A stretch of DNA of 64,000 bases from Albugo candida (Eukaryota; Oomycota; Peronosporomycetes; Albuginales; Albuginaceae), in the NCBI GenBank assembly GCA_905220665.1, contig CAJNAR010000175.1, positions 1 to 64,000 on the forward strand, read 5' to 3'. The translations under genes were made by a program, and so were the position numbers. Shown one piece after another: positions 34,293 through 45,666 of the stretch. The notes under the pieces were generated by a model. The model ran no database searches and was not told where the DNA came from. It saw nothing but the letters and a program-made list of their open reading frames with translations. How positions within the stretch are numbered: the stretch's first letter is position 1; every line of letters starts with the position of its first letter.

Positions 34293-35911
34293 TTAGGCTT
34301 CTCTCTCATATCTGAGATTCAGAATGGTGCTTACAGCAGATGTACTTCGAGTCCGAGGCCTTTTGGCGTTGTGTCCTGTATAAGCTAGAATGTCTTGTAT
34401 ATTCATCGATCTTTTCGCGTGTGGTGTTAAACCCGGCGAATTGCAGCAAGTAAGATGTGCTGGTAGCGTGATATTGGAGACAGAGTTTGTTCTCAACACA
34501 GTCGACATAGTTCGCAGCTCTGGTAATCTTGTCGTGACACTGGATGTCGGGAGAGATGTACTTTTCTCGTCCTTGGCGCTGCTGTATAACAGCTCGTTCT
34601 CTTGGAGTAGCGGAACCACAATCTACTCATTTGGAGTTGCTCTTTGGGACAAAATACGTTTATTCTGACGATAAGGTGACGAATGGGCTCCACGCTGCAG
34701 ACGCAAATGTTGCCGCTGATTCTGATCAATTTGTCGGGAAACTCTATCCGCTCCATTCTGTAAAAGAGAGCTATACTTTTAGAGGGAAGAAGTATGAGCA
34801 GCGAAAATAGACTACGAACCAAAAGCGCGTATGGTACGGCTGCATCATCCTGTTCCTTGCGATCGCATGGAGCGCGGTTTCCATCCGGGCTCGAGTACAT
34901 TTCTAACAAATCTTCCACATGGCCATTTCCACTACCGACTTCAGGCGCTATATTGACCAATTCCCTTCTGTTTGGAAAGCGCTGCGATCTGTATAAATGC
35001 GATGTCACGCATTCTTCCAGTTTTTCTGCGTCGGATAATTGTAGCGAGGTGGAATGCACACGATATCGCTCCGCTTTCAGAGGTTCACTCACGTCAGTGC
35101 TAGTGCTAGGCACTATCTCAGGCTTGCGAAATTGCTTCTTGTCGTACTCATTCAAGTTACAAGTGGATTCCGAAAAAGAACGGATAGTTCGAAGATTTTG
35201 ATTATCATTCCATCCTTTCTTTGCTTTCTGTTCGCGAGCAGATGAAAAAGACACGGGTGAAAGAGTCGGGTTCACCATTTCATTCCAGGTATATAGCTGC
35301 TTGCAGGAGCCCACCTCACATGTACATGCAGCAGTCAAACTTTCCGAAGTCCACAATGATAATCGACGGCGCATGAGCGGCATCCATATTCGTTTTCTTG
35401 CGTTTGTAAACCAATTTGTCAATTGTTTTAAGCCAATGCCTGTTTTCTCCATTAGGATTTCCTTGTCGCTATTTGTCGGATACGGATGTTCAATATGCTG
35501 CGGTGACAAAAGCCAATCCTTCAAAATCGCGACAGCCTTTGACGGTAGATCCCGACGTGACCTTTTTATTCTCACATTCGAATTCAAAGAAGCTTCGCTG
35601 GATGTCTCCAACGGTAGAGCGCCTTCTAATGGTCCGCTTGCTTGCTTGAATGTGTCATCCTGATGGATCGAGGCAGGTACTGGTTCACCTTGCCCAGCAG
35701 CGATCTCATTGTTCAGCAGATGGCTAATGCTGGATTTTCTGCAAAATGAAAATCTCGAACAATAATTTGCTGAATCGGTCGCAATTGCTTGGTATTCTTG
35801 TTCATTCCCTAACAAATCTTCGGACATTATAATTATTGGACTCGTTTTCGATGTCTGACTCGTGCTCATATTGGTGTAAACATCAAACGCATGTGATGAT
35901 TCAGAATGCAT
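34293..35911 (-). CDS. TALE-class homeodomain transcription factor, C-terminus possibly damaged
   Basis: A Met at 35911 starts the protein (the open frame extends upstream to 36016 without Met). A homeobox-KN/TALE homeodomain lies at about residues 113-178: it opens KRSRRDLPSKAVAILKDWLL, has the three-residue loop extension (HPYP) and the recognition helix NWFTNARKRIW with the invariant Asn and Arg. Flanks are Ser/Gln/Asn-rich, as in regulators. The long frame runs to 34493, but the natural-looking C-terminus (KRPRTRSTSAVSTIL, ending 34293) is in another frame. A short intron ending in CTCTTTTACAG (about 34763) would restore most of it, yet one in-frame TGA remains near 34625. The gene is either intact with an odd tail or beginning to decay. 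Targets are unknown. Confidence 0.7.
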
Positions 35912-37294
35912 CGCCTCGTTGTTGCTCAGCGCTGATACTTTGCTCGGGTCGCTGCTGTTTGGAAGCTCATATTTCTTTCCACACACGATTGCAATAAATT
36001 GTATCGCCACTGGCAAGACGCTTCGTTCAGTGACTCGAATTCGAATGTTTATTTACTTCGTCATGTTGACCGTGAGTATTATGCGACAGTGAATTCTGAA
36101 TGCACAGACTCAAATTGTATCAGAGTATTCACTGCACGATAGTGTTAGTTGTAAAAACGAAATTGCGACAGACCCGTTGATGAAGTTGGCTTCCTCATTG
36201 TGGGTCGAATGTCTCAGTGTGACGTGTCCGAAATTCCAATAATGGTTACTATGAATGTTGTTCAATCATATAACAGACTTGATTTCTTCGTGTTATCTGA
36301 AATGCGACAATGATATGCCTGAAAATTCGAACTACCACCGTATACCACAATTTTGAGACACTTGCAGCTAGCGAGCTTTTTTAGACCATACAATACATGT
36401 GGCAGCAGTGACACTGCTATTAACAATTGATTCGAGGAAAAAAATTCTCAATTAAAAGGAGGTATTGGTATAAGGTCTTGATGTCCCCACAACTTTTTTC
36501 TATATTACATCATGCCTAGCTGAATTAGTACTCCCACAACTTTCTCAATTTTGCAAAATAAATAAATAACTTTACATTTTTAACCAATTACATCCAAAAT
36601 ACACCCTAGATTATTGCTCTCATAACTTCAATCTAGATATTATTTGTGATTGGCTAATACGCAGTGTGTTCCAACCGTGATCGGCTAATACATATGACAT
36701 GCTATAATCGACACAATCTACTCTGACTTTCTATAGTAGCAAATGGAAAGGAGATAACACCTTTGCGTGCAAAAAGTAATCATTGGAAAACTGCTCAACT
36801 GCAAATTGATGCAAAATTACCTAAGGTAGATGCGATTTGGCAGGACCGCTCCAGCTGTGAGAACCGCAACTTTTGGCTAGCTCAGATCCACGACAGGCTT
36901 TGGTAAAAAACTAGATATTTTTCCTTCACAGAATTTTCTCATGATACATTTTATTTTCGGCGTTGTTGTGTAATAATTGTGTATCTTTATAACGCATTAT
37001 AGCTCAACAAAGTGACGATGAATCGTCTATTAATGACGAGCGTTTAGGATTTTACCAAAAGCACTGGGGGATTTTAACGGTTCCCGATATCAATTGCAAT
37101 ACACCTTCTTAATTAGAGGTCCACATTTAATGTACAATCAGTTACTGTGCTGACCATCACGCGTGCCAATATAACAACAAATTCCGTTCCAACAATGTCC
37201 GGACTATTACGCTTTTGGACTCCTCCAGATAAAGATCGTTGAGAGTGTCACGAATGCCTCGTAGACGTGAGGTTGCTAAGATTTTCTGATTCAA
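35912..37294. other. AT-rich intergenic DNA
   Basis: No gene. Around 36440-36720 the sequence is very AT-rich. GTGATTGGCTAATA and GTGATCGGCTAATA recur 31 bases apart near 36645-36690. This is upstream of the homeobox gene, so it may contain its promoter, but no specific site can be defended. Confidence 0.4.
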
Positions 37295-38825
37295 GTGAGA
37301 AAGGAGATAAGCCTCTACTGGGCTGATGGTCATTCGGGAATTGATTTCGTTTTAGAATCATTGACACTCAGATATTTATGTACGATACATGTCGGTCTAA
37401 CTGGAAAGGACAATATCGATCAGCAGGAAATGACCTTTGATCAACAAAACACAGATCTGTATAAATATGCAAATGTTCAAATGGCTCTTGGATCGTTGGC
37501 ACACTCCATGTTAAATAGGATCGAGAGCGCGTAAAGAGTAGATTCGAATGTACATTCGAAACAAAAAGCTTTACTATTTAAGCATAAAGAAAAAGGAAGA
37601 ATGCCACTCTTGTTCCGAGAAGAATTGATACGAGGAACTCCCTATGACGAATAGAAATCTTATTCTCGGAGCAGTACTGGAAGAACAGCTGAGCTTAATC
37701 ATGGATGATGAGGTATATGTTGACTCCTCAACTCGATTTATAATCATCCCTGGTCTATTGAATGACGGTGTTTGTCTAGAATGTTTGGCTATGCACAGTA
37801 GATCGTTCGCGATTATAAAGCTATGCCTTATTTTTCCTTAAACAAAACACATCCAGCTGAGCTGCTCGTATTTCTCAGCAATCACAAAACATCCGATATA
37901 GAAGGCAACTGCCGAATAAAGTTATGTCAAAGCAATCTCAGCTGGGATAGCACGGAATGCAAAATTATGGTTTTACTTATGGAATACGTAATGAGAACGC
38001 AATGGACTTGAACGAGATCGGAACGGTCCTTGATGTCATTGCGATCAAAAGAATGTCAAGAGCTGGGAAAGGTTCCGTATGGTCTCACCATCCATTCGAG
38101 CTCTCGAATAAATACACTGAAAATGCTTCGTCTTAAAAGAGTTCTCTGCATTGTTATCGCTGCATATCCGAACAAGATATGGGACTGCATCGGCTATTTA
38201 AATAAAAATGTGAGAGATACCCGTCTGGGTACGGTTTTGTCATTGCGGAAAGCGACTATTATTACCTCTAATATCGAAAAAAAACAGGGTGTCGTTCGTG
38301 CAGGAATTTAATGCTGCTAAATCAGGATGAATGTAAAATTTATCGTGGAGAATCTGTCGTTAACATTGACATATATCCAAAGCTGTCTGATACTACTATG
38401 TTTGATCAGCTAAGGAGCTTTGTATGGTACTTTATTACCTGCAGTCTTGTCAAGCTTCTTGTGTTGGATGTATGAACAAATCATTCTTCACAAAAAAACG
38501 AACCTTATGTCCTTGCACAAACGTCGTGATTAGTCGACTACAAAAAATATCCAAAAGCACAACATCGTCATTCCAGAAGCTATTGAGTTGTCATGATGGG
38601 CGCAAATGCATCCGGCTACAAACATTCCCCGATAATTTTTGCTCTGATCGAGCAGTTTTTCGATCGGTGGGCTCTTCTCAATCAATTTCGCGAGCTGATG
38701 TCATAAAGACAACGATTCCGGTGGGTGTTTGGCCACCTCAAAAGTACCGTATTCTCATGGCACAATCCGGAATAGAACACGCATCAGATATGGGCCTTAT
38801 TTTTCGACGATTTGATGAAGACTAA
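37295..38825 (+). pseudogene. Decayed CCG-family gene, second relative
   Basis: Plus-strand fragments align by pattern with modules of the intact CCG protein. VCLECLAMHSRSF (about 37770) matches its ECVRCMALYSEG module. LLVFLSNHKTSDIEGNC (about 37870) matches IVFLISNGSRRFIKHC. CHDGRKCIRLQTFPDNFCSD (about 38590) matches the block around CKRMISVPNQFC. SCVGCMNKSFF (about 38455) is another CxxC. The pieces lie in two or three frames with stops between them, and no signal peptide is evident. This relative is about 21 kb from the intact gene. Confidence 0.55.
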
Positions 38826-38827
38826 GG

Positions 38828-39915
38828 TTGCGTGTACCATCAGCATTTCCCTCGTGGTGTCACAAACGTTGGCGTTCCGGCCCCCATGTACAAAATCCGC
38901 GGCCCATCCCTCATGGTACCAAGGTTTACGGTATGGCTCCAACGATTACTGCGCACCGGATCAAGACTGAAAGAGCCTTTCGAAAACAAGAGGTAGATTG
39001 CAAGGAGGGATAGAAGTAGATAAACGTGATCCAACTATTTTCCCTGCATCGCTCGAAGTGTATGGAGATTTTGGTAAAATAGACGATGGATCCAATGAAA
39101 ATTGGGGAAGTAATGACAAAGGTACTTGCTTTGCGACTCAACACTTATACGCCGGAACGTTTTATTGTAAAGTCGCCAATCGGTTTGAGCGGTGCCCTGG
39201 ACTAGGACTAGATGTATATTCTGGCGATTTCAAATACAAGTATCAGATGGATGTATTTCTGCAAATTGGCATCTTCATGTTGGCGCCTATACAAAGTATC
39301 ATATCTATCAAGTCGATTGGGTGATGGGAAGGCAGGTTACGTGCGGCTGATGTTGGCTGGAAAACCATTCTATGAGATTTCGCAAAAGCTCTCACCGATC
39401 CACCGCAGAATGAAGCCCAGGCTAACCCTCGAAAACTACGATCGAAGAATCTCTGTACATTATTTTCGATGTTGCACTCTCGAGCACTTGAGGCACTAAA
39501 CCTCCCAATCCTGGAAAGCCTTGTGCGCAGCAATTTTCCTATGCGAATGAAAATTGAATATGTTTGATTGCGTCAGAATACGAGCAAGAACTCGTCTATG
39601 ACTATCACATGTGACCCTCCTACTCATCCAACCAAAAATTGGATTAAAGGACATCCAAAAGAATATGAAGATGGTGATAATACACTGGTAGCCATCCCCG
39701 GAACAGCTTTTTGTGCAAAGGACGATGACTGCTCTGTACCCAATAAATATCCAAAGTTCGAACTGGAGTTTGTGAGAAAAACGCTGCAAATGTGTGACGG
39801 GTTCATGGACTGGACCGCGATGTAGTTCGGTGGAAAATATGAGTGGCGGTAATCTTACGATTGATACAAAAAACTCATCCGGTTCACCATTTCTTGTCAG
39901 AGTTTTCCTGTCCAT
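38828..39915 (+). pseudogene. Cys-containing coding remnants of unknown family
   Basis: Several plus-strand stretches look like genuine protein: 38998-39324 (with LEVYGDFGKIDDGSNENWGS and paired Cys), 39212-39499, and 39568-39825 (TLVAIPGTAFCAKDDDCSVP and on, several Cys). They are in different frames, and one ends at the stop after MCDGFMDWTAM. They could be a Cys-rich secreted protein gene or the 3' continuation of the CCG remnant. The family was not recognised. Confidence 0.35.
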
Positions 39916-40200
39916 TCTGATCGGTGGTGCAACATTTGGATCCGTGTACTAGAAATATGACGTCAAAGCATCGACGGATCAACGACCGATGGTCAAGGGA
40001 GATCGGGTAAGTCTCGTATCTGACGTCGCCGGCTCTCGGGACAAGTACCTTTCAAATTTTGTTTGGCATTGTCTGACTGCTGTATTTTTAGACCGGTTAT
40101 AGAAATGCGCGTTAGCGGATTGATGAATTCTATGAGAACGAAGAAGACATTGCAAAACTCGTGTATAGCTCTTTTCTGATGTTACCTTTTAAGCAAAAAT

Positions 40201-41634
40201 TTGGATGTCGGCGACATCGTTGGAGCTTTGCGGTCCACTTTAGAAGATGCCGAATCCTATGAGCGACTTGTCGTATCAATTTTAAACGAAAAGTTGCGGA
40301 ATGTAAGCTCCTTTCATAATAAAGCGTGCAGATCTTTACTCTTTTTAACCATCGCGAGCGTGTGCTGCATGGGCTCAAAGTCAGCACGCATTTAGGTCGT
40401 ATTGTGTCGCTTAATACCAACGGTAAAGCTCAATACGACGACAAAGATGGGTACCTACATTCTCAAACATAATCGGAATTCACGCTGAGTCAATATCCGC
40501 AGGACATTTGCGGAGGAATTCTGCATCATGGGCGGCCATTCGACTTTCATTTCACTTTATGAGCAAATTAAGCATATCCGCACGTTTCACCGGAAGTATC
40601 CCAACACGCCTCCTATTCCACATGAACCTGATGTCAATGAAGTCATCCCTCCACAAGTTGGGCGTATGTTGGCTGCACGTGTTGAGTTATAGAAAAGCTG
40701 TGATCGGTGGTTCTGCACGTTGTTTTCGGGAGAAGAAACATTGGACGTGATGTGGATTTGCTTCAGTTTTATGAACAATCCTGTTTCCAAACGGTACAGT
40801 GCATTTCGCTACACAATTGACATTGACACGATTGGTATGCTTGAGAGAAAAGCTGTTTCCAACGGAGTATCATCGACATATAAATGATCTGAAAGAATAG
40901 TTGCTGGGCTTCTATCGTCGAATACAGCCACTAGTTGATATAGATGATGTCATCGACGAGACGCGCGCTGCTTCTGAGAAGCAGTGGGCTCTCAACCTAG
41001 TTCCGTGGTGGGAGAAGAAACAAACGGATACCCATGCCACCATTGCATATCTTGAAATGAAACAGACTTGAATAGCTGAAGAGCTACAAGTAGAAATTGA
41101 AAAAGAGAAAGAGGGTGCGTTGTCGGATACTGATGATCGTAATGAAGGTCAACATGATGATGATGACGAAGAGGAAACACCATTTTACAATCCATTCAAT
41201 TTGCCTTTTGGATGGGACGGCAACTCCATTTTTTATTGGCTGTACAAACTACACGGACTGGGCGTCGAATACAAGTGCAAACTATGCGGAAATCATTGTT
41301 ATCGGGGACGTCGCGCATTTGACCGACATTTCCAAAAGTGGCGCCATGCCTTTGGCATGAGATGTCGAAAGATCCCCAACACCAAGCATTTTCATGATAT
41401 AACTCGAATACAAGATGCCATGCAGTTAAGAGCTATTTGTATTGCATCAGTGAATCCTGTCTTCCTCTAACTCATCTGGAGTGCCTCATTATGTTAGTGT
41501 ACGAGAAGCTGAAGGAACAGATTGATGCAGAAACCTGGAATCCTTATGTGGAAGAAGAATTTTCCGAAGACTCGGAAGGGAATGTTCTCAATCGCAAGGC
41601 ATTTTAGGATCTGGCTAGAGAAGGGCTCTTATAA
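40201..41634 (+). pseudogene. SF3a60 / SF3A3 splicing-factor pseudogene
   Basis: The C-terminal half is unmistakable. From about 41159 the sequence reads [16 protein letters not shown], then YWLYKLHGL, then a C2H2 matrin-type zinc finger ([28 protein letters not shown]), then [16 protein letters not shown]. The extreme C-terminus WNPYVEEEFSEDSEGNV..LAREGLL ends at TAA 41632-41634. Upstream, in other frames, are an N-terminal helix LEDAESYERLVVSILNEKL (about 40235), YDDKDG (about 40440) and the IKHIRTFHRKYPN segment (about 40570). Stops and frame changes occur throughout, including TAG just before the last block (after NRKAF). SF3a60 is a U2 snRNP subunit needed for prespliceosome assembly, so an intact copy must exist elsewhere. 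Confidence 0.85.
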
Positions 41635-41863
41635 AAATCAATCTTACTGCCCGATTGCACTTAAGGGACAACGTGGATCTCGCTATTTGACAAATAGAAT
41701 AAAGCGACGCACATTTCCAAATTTCATTTTTTAATCAGTTTGAATGACTCCTACTCCTTGTTTCAATACGCAGCTGAGCAATTACCGCCATATCCAAAAT
41801 AGTCATTACTGCTTGGATGGCACAACAGCGGATCCCAAAGACATTTACTGCTGTTTCGCTATC

Positions 41864-42414
41864 TCACATACTTTTCCACGTGACAATTGCCACCAACGCC
41901 CATACAGCCACCAAGCTAGAAATCATATCGCGTCTAACTATAGTTGCATAACCGCAAAGCCCGATGAGGAGCGAAATGATCCAGATGTATATTTCCACCG
42001 GGAGAGAATTTTTCTGAATGACTTGTAAGGAGGTGCTCACACAAATGGATGCAGCAATGCAGGCCCACGCATAATAAATCATAATGGAGAGCTCACTGCC
42101 AAAATATTGGATCCATGAAAACTTCTTTTGCTGCCAGTTATCAGTAATTGATACGTAAAGCGGAAGTAATGATAGCCACAATATTATTATGATGATAGAC
42201 GAAGTATGAACGAAATTCTGGGAAAAAGCAAAATCCAGCTAATGTTTGCTATACAAGATAGCGAAAATGCAACGCGAAATGAATTTGGATAATTCGATAG
42301 ATCGAAAAACGAGTACGTTGGGTACATGCAATTCAATATCAAAGTAGGTAACAGCAAAGAATAGATCACAACCAAATTCGGAATGCAGAAGGTGCTGGTG
42401 TGAGAGACTGACAT
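41864..42414 (-). pseudogene. TspO/MBR-like multi-pass membrane protein, frameshifted
   Basis: Two minus-strand frames, 42414-42187 and 42181-41864, join through a one-base shift near 42210-42225. Together they give about six hydrophobic segments. Landmarks resemble the tryptophan-rich sensory/TspO-like family: FSLSCIANISWIL, then W..YFG..LSIMIYYAWACIAASICV, then an IVRRDMISSLVAVWALVAI ending. TspO proteins are small membrane proteins of about 150-260 residues that bind porphyrins or other ligands. The frameshift, the absence of a clear signal for a first helix, and lack of a database check keep this tentative. Confidence 0.4.
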
Positions 42415-45400
42415 GACTGAGACGTCATCTCCACTTCAACCTGGTCCGACCAGCTGTCAGCTCATTGCATATCAATACCGACCAGACCAAAATCAGCCAA
42501 TATGAACCCACGCGTATGGGAAGAAAGTCCACAGCGAGCGCTCACGACGCACAGAGTAGCAGTAGAGAGTATCTGTAGAGCGCCACGCGCTATCGCTAGG
42601 ATTTTAAAGGATTCTCAATTTTACCACAAATCCCAGAGTTGCCTTCCAAAAAGCTCCTCTGGCCTGATCGGTCCCTATGCCAGCCAAGGGCCTGTCATGA
42701 CGTCGGGCCAATCTGACGTGCATGCTGGCTATTTACGATTACCTGAACGCCGAAGAGCAAGTTTCAACCATGACAATTAAACGAGAAACTCGATACATGC
42801 GCCTAATTGCTACAAGAGCATATTGTGACTGAGAAGGGTAGCTATGTTTTGCATCAAAAGCTGAAACAGTGCAATTCGATGTCGGTTCAATGTATACGAT
42901 AAAGGCTCTTTTTCCCGTGCTACATGACAATCACCTTAGTGTAATGACTCGAATAATCATGCGACCAAACAACACGTTAGTCAACTCACGTCTTCGCTTT
43001 CATGGCATCCTGTCTACATTCGACTATCGGTCTTAACACGTACCCGATAGAAGCACTTGATATTCGAAGCTGGAGTCACGGACAGCATTTTGCTGGTAGA
43101 AGCGCGACAATTGGGACTCACTTAGCAAGAGCGAGCGCCTTGTTGAATCCAAATTATCTCTTCTGCGATACAAAATCACAGGAACTGAAAGTTGGTGGAA
43201 TTTGGTTTTCGCTAGCTATAAAGAAGGAAGGCAGCCGGATATATCATGCGATACGACGGTAGAATGTGGGGACAGATTAAAGCGGTGCGAGAATGAAGTT
43301 ATGTATCTATTGACAATTGAATGGACATAACGAGCTGCTGCTTACTTCAACAATGTCTGCACACAAGTAACTATCCGGCACCGGAACCATAATTGACAAT
43401 CTGAGCGCCTAAACGCACGATTGGACTACAGAGAATGCAGAGAAAAGTAAGCAATGAAAAGCTGATGGAGACAAGGAAGCCAGAGAAAAAGCCAGACGCC
43501 CGATACGAGCCGTTCCGATGCTCTCACTCATTCAACCCTGTGTTCTGCAGCTACACTGATCCATCGCATCTTTCAAATCCGCTGCTGCGATGAAGGAAAA
43601 TGTCTCCTTCTAAGAAAAAGTGTTTATACATTTTCTCAGATGTAATTATACTCATCGATGAATTGAAGTAACGAAATCCGAATCGCAGTCACATAACGCT
43701 TCAACCTCTCATTGAAACTTTGTTCCCAAAAATGGAGTACGCAGTCATAAGTGGCAGATAGATGACACTACCAGGTTTTTCCGATGGTCGTTGTTGGTCT
43801 TTCACTGCGTGGAATATGCGTACACGTATTGCCGCATGCGCAGGAAACGTCGACGTGAAAGGAATTGAAGTACGGGGAGCATATTAATGGTGCAAACATG
43901 CGGAAGACAACTTTCTTGGGTCCAATTTCGCTCCATCTAAGTTGTTCGACGGGATAGCTTTGTTCACAAACACAGCTTAAATCTCGATTATTATGGCGGA
44001 CGGAACAAATATATTATTTTTCGCGTGCAATCACAATCATACTGATCATTTATATATCAAGATATTGCCCGGACGACTAGGTACAGCGGCATTGAGAACC
44101 TCTGTCAGCAATAAGTACTCACGTCTAAGCCATTGTATATTTGCAGAGATTTCTTGAGGACGTCAAAATAGAAGGAGTTATTAATCATCAGCATCGGACA
44201 ATCACACGAGATACAAAATGTGTGCGTTCTGTCGGTTTTTAGTCGTGCTCTCCGCTCAAAAAAATTGGCACGCAGTGAGAAACTTTGGATGCACGATCGT
44301 CGTAAATATCGAGATGTGCTGTGGTTGACGACAATTTGGAGCCATCACGAAGCGGATGGAGAAACATCATCGTATCAATTAGCTGATGATGTAATTTTGC
44401 TAAGGAACTCGAACAACTCGTGAAAGCTACGACATAGATTGCATTGAGAGAATTCTGACAAGTAACCTCAGTGATGTCGGAAATACAAATCTGAGTTATT
44501 TTGGCATAGATATCATTGAAGCCTTGCACGCTTGCGATCAATCTATACGGCTCTAGCATACGACACGTCGAGGTATGTGATACGAATAGAGACGATTTAC
44601 TGGGTTGACTCAATAAGACAGCGATCTATAGCAACTTGGTTTTCAAAGTATCGCCGTCATAACTTAACGCTAATCTTCTATCCTTGTGCTTCTGATTTCC
44701 ACTCTAATGACTGGTTCTTAGCGTACACAGTAAATTCATGGACGCTTTGTATCAGAAGTGTTGGGTACTTCAAATTTGCGCACCGGTTTTTCGTATAAAC
44801 ACACGTCAAGAAGTGTAAACGTAAAATAAGATTTGAGGATGTTTTCTGGACTGAGTCCAAATGATAGGCCACTTACAACAGGCAAGAAGATTGCCCGTCA
44901 TCATTTATCCACGGCAATATACAGATACACAGAACTCTAACGATGCTGGCAAGAAGAGAATTTATCTGGAACAGATAGACATTCTATCTAACAAAGTGCG
45001 GCAGTGACAAGAATGACAACAAAAACAAATTATTATTAAGGTACTTCTTTGACTTTACGACGCTAAAACTTATTGAGAAATTGGACGCAGCATAAGCGAT
45101 GCGCACGTTTTATCGCACTTTTGTAACTACTCGGTAGAAGTACAGTGGGTACTTCGATAACGCGTAACCTTCTGGAAAATATTGGTACGTAATCAATATT
45201 CTAAAGACAGAAAAGTTGCAACTGCATTCATAAAAGGCATTCCCGACGGCGGCTAATCCGCCTTTCTACTGACGATATGAGTTTTGGTGGCGATTTTCCA
45301 ACAAACGACTCATCTATGCATTTTACTTGATCTGCCATCACGCTAAATCGCAAGGGAATATGCAAAAATTATCAAATATAGAAGTGATAAATAATATTGT

Positions 45401-45520
45401 GAGTATATTCGGATTGCAAAACACATTACAAATTTACAGGGTTCCCTATATGTTCACACTAGTGCACCTTTAGCATCGCTTCGAACTGTGTGTGAGCTGT
45501 CGTGCTATTCGATATCTCAG
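42415..45520. other. No supported gene
   Basis: Short frames only: 42502-42780 and 43002-43262 plus, 44239-44613 minus overlapped antisense by 44220-44423. None carries a recognisable motif. Some plus-strand stretches (ALFPVLHDNHLSVMTRIIMR near 42905-42965) look protein-like and may be a lost gene. Confidence 0.4.
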
Positions 45521-45536
45521 CTCTCATTGCAATTGA
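45521..45536 (+). promoter_or_regulatory. Oomycete Inr/FPR-like core promoter (candidate)
   Basis: CTCTCATTGCAATTGA resembles the oomycete initiator plus flanking promoter region (TCATT followed by CAWTT). It lies 130 bases before the Met chosen for the secreted protein at 45667, somewhat farther than usual. The match is imperfect. Confidence 0.3.
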
Positions 45537-45666
45537 ATACGTGAACAAAGCGAGCATAATCCACTGGTGCGGGCTGGTCTGAGATTGAATTCATAACGTG
45601 GCAATCACTTTTACTTTTGCACTCAAGAACGCTACCTACGCTCAGTCACAAACTTTACAAGCTCCG

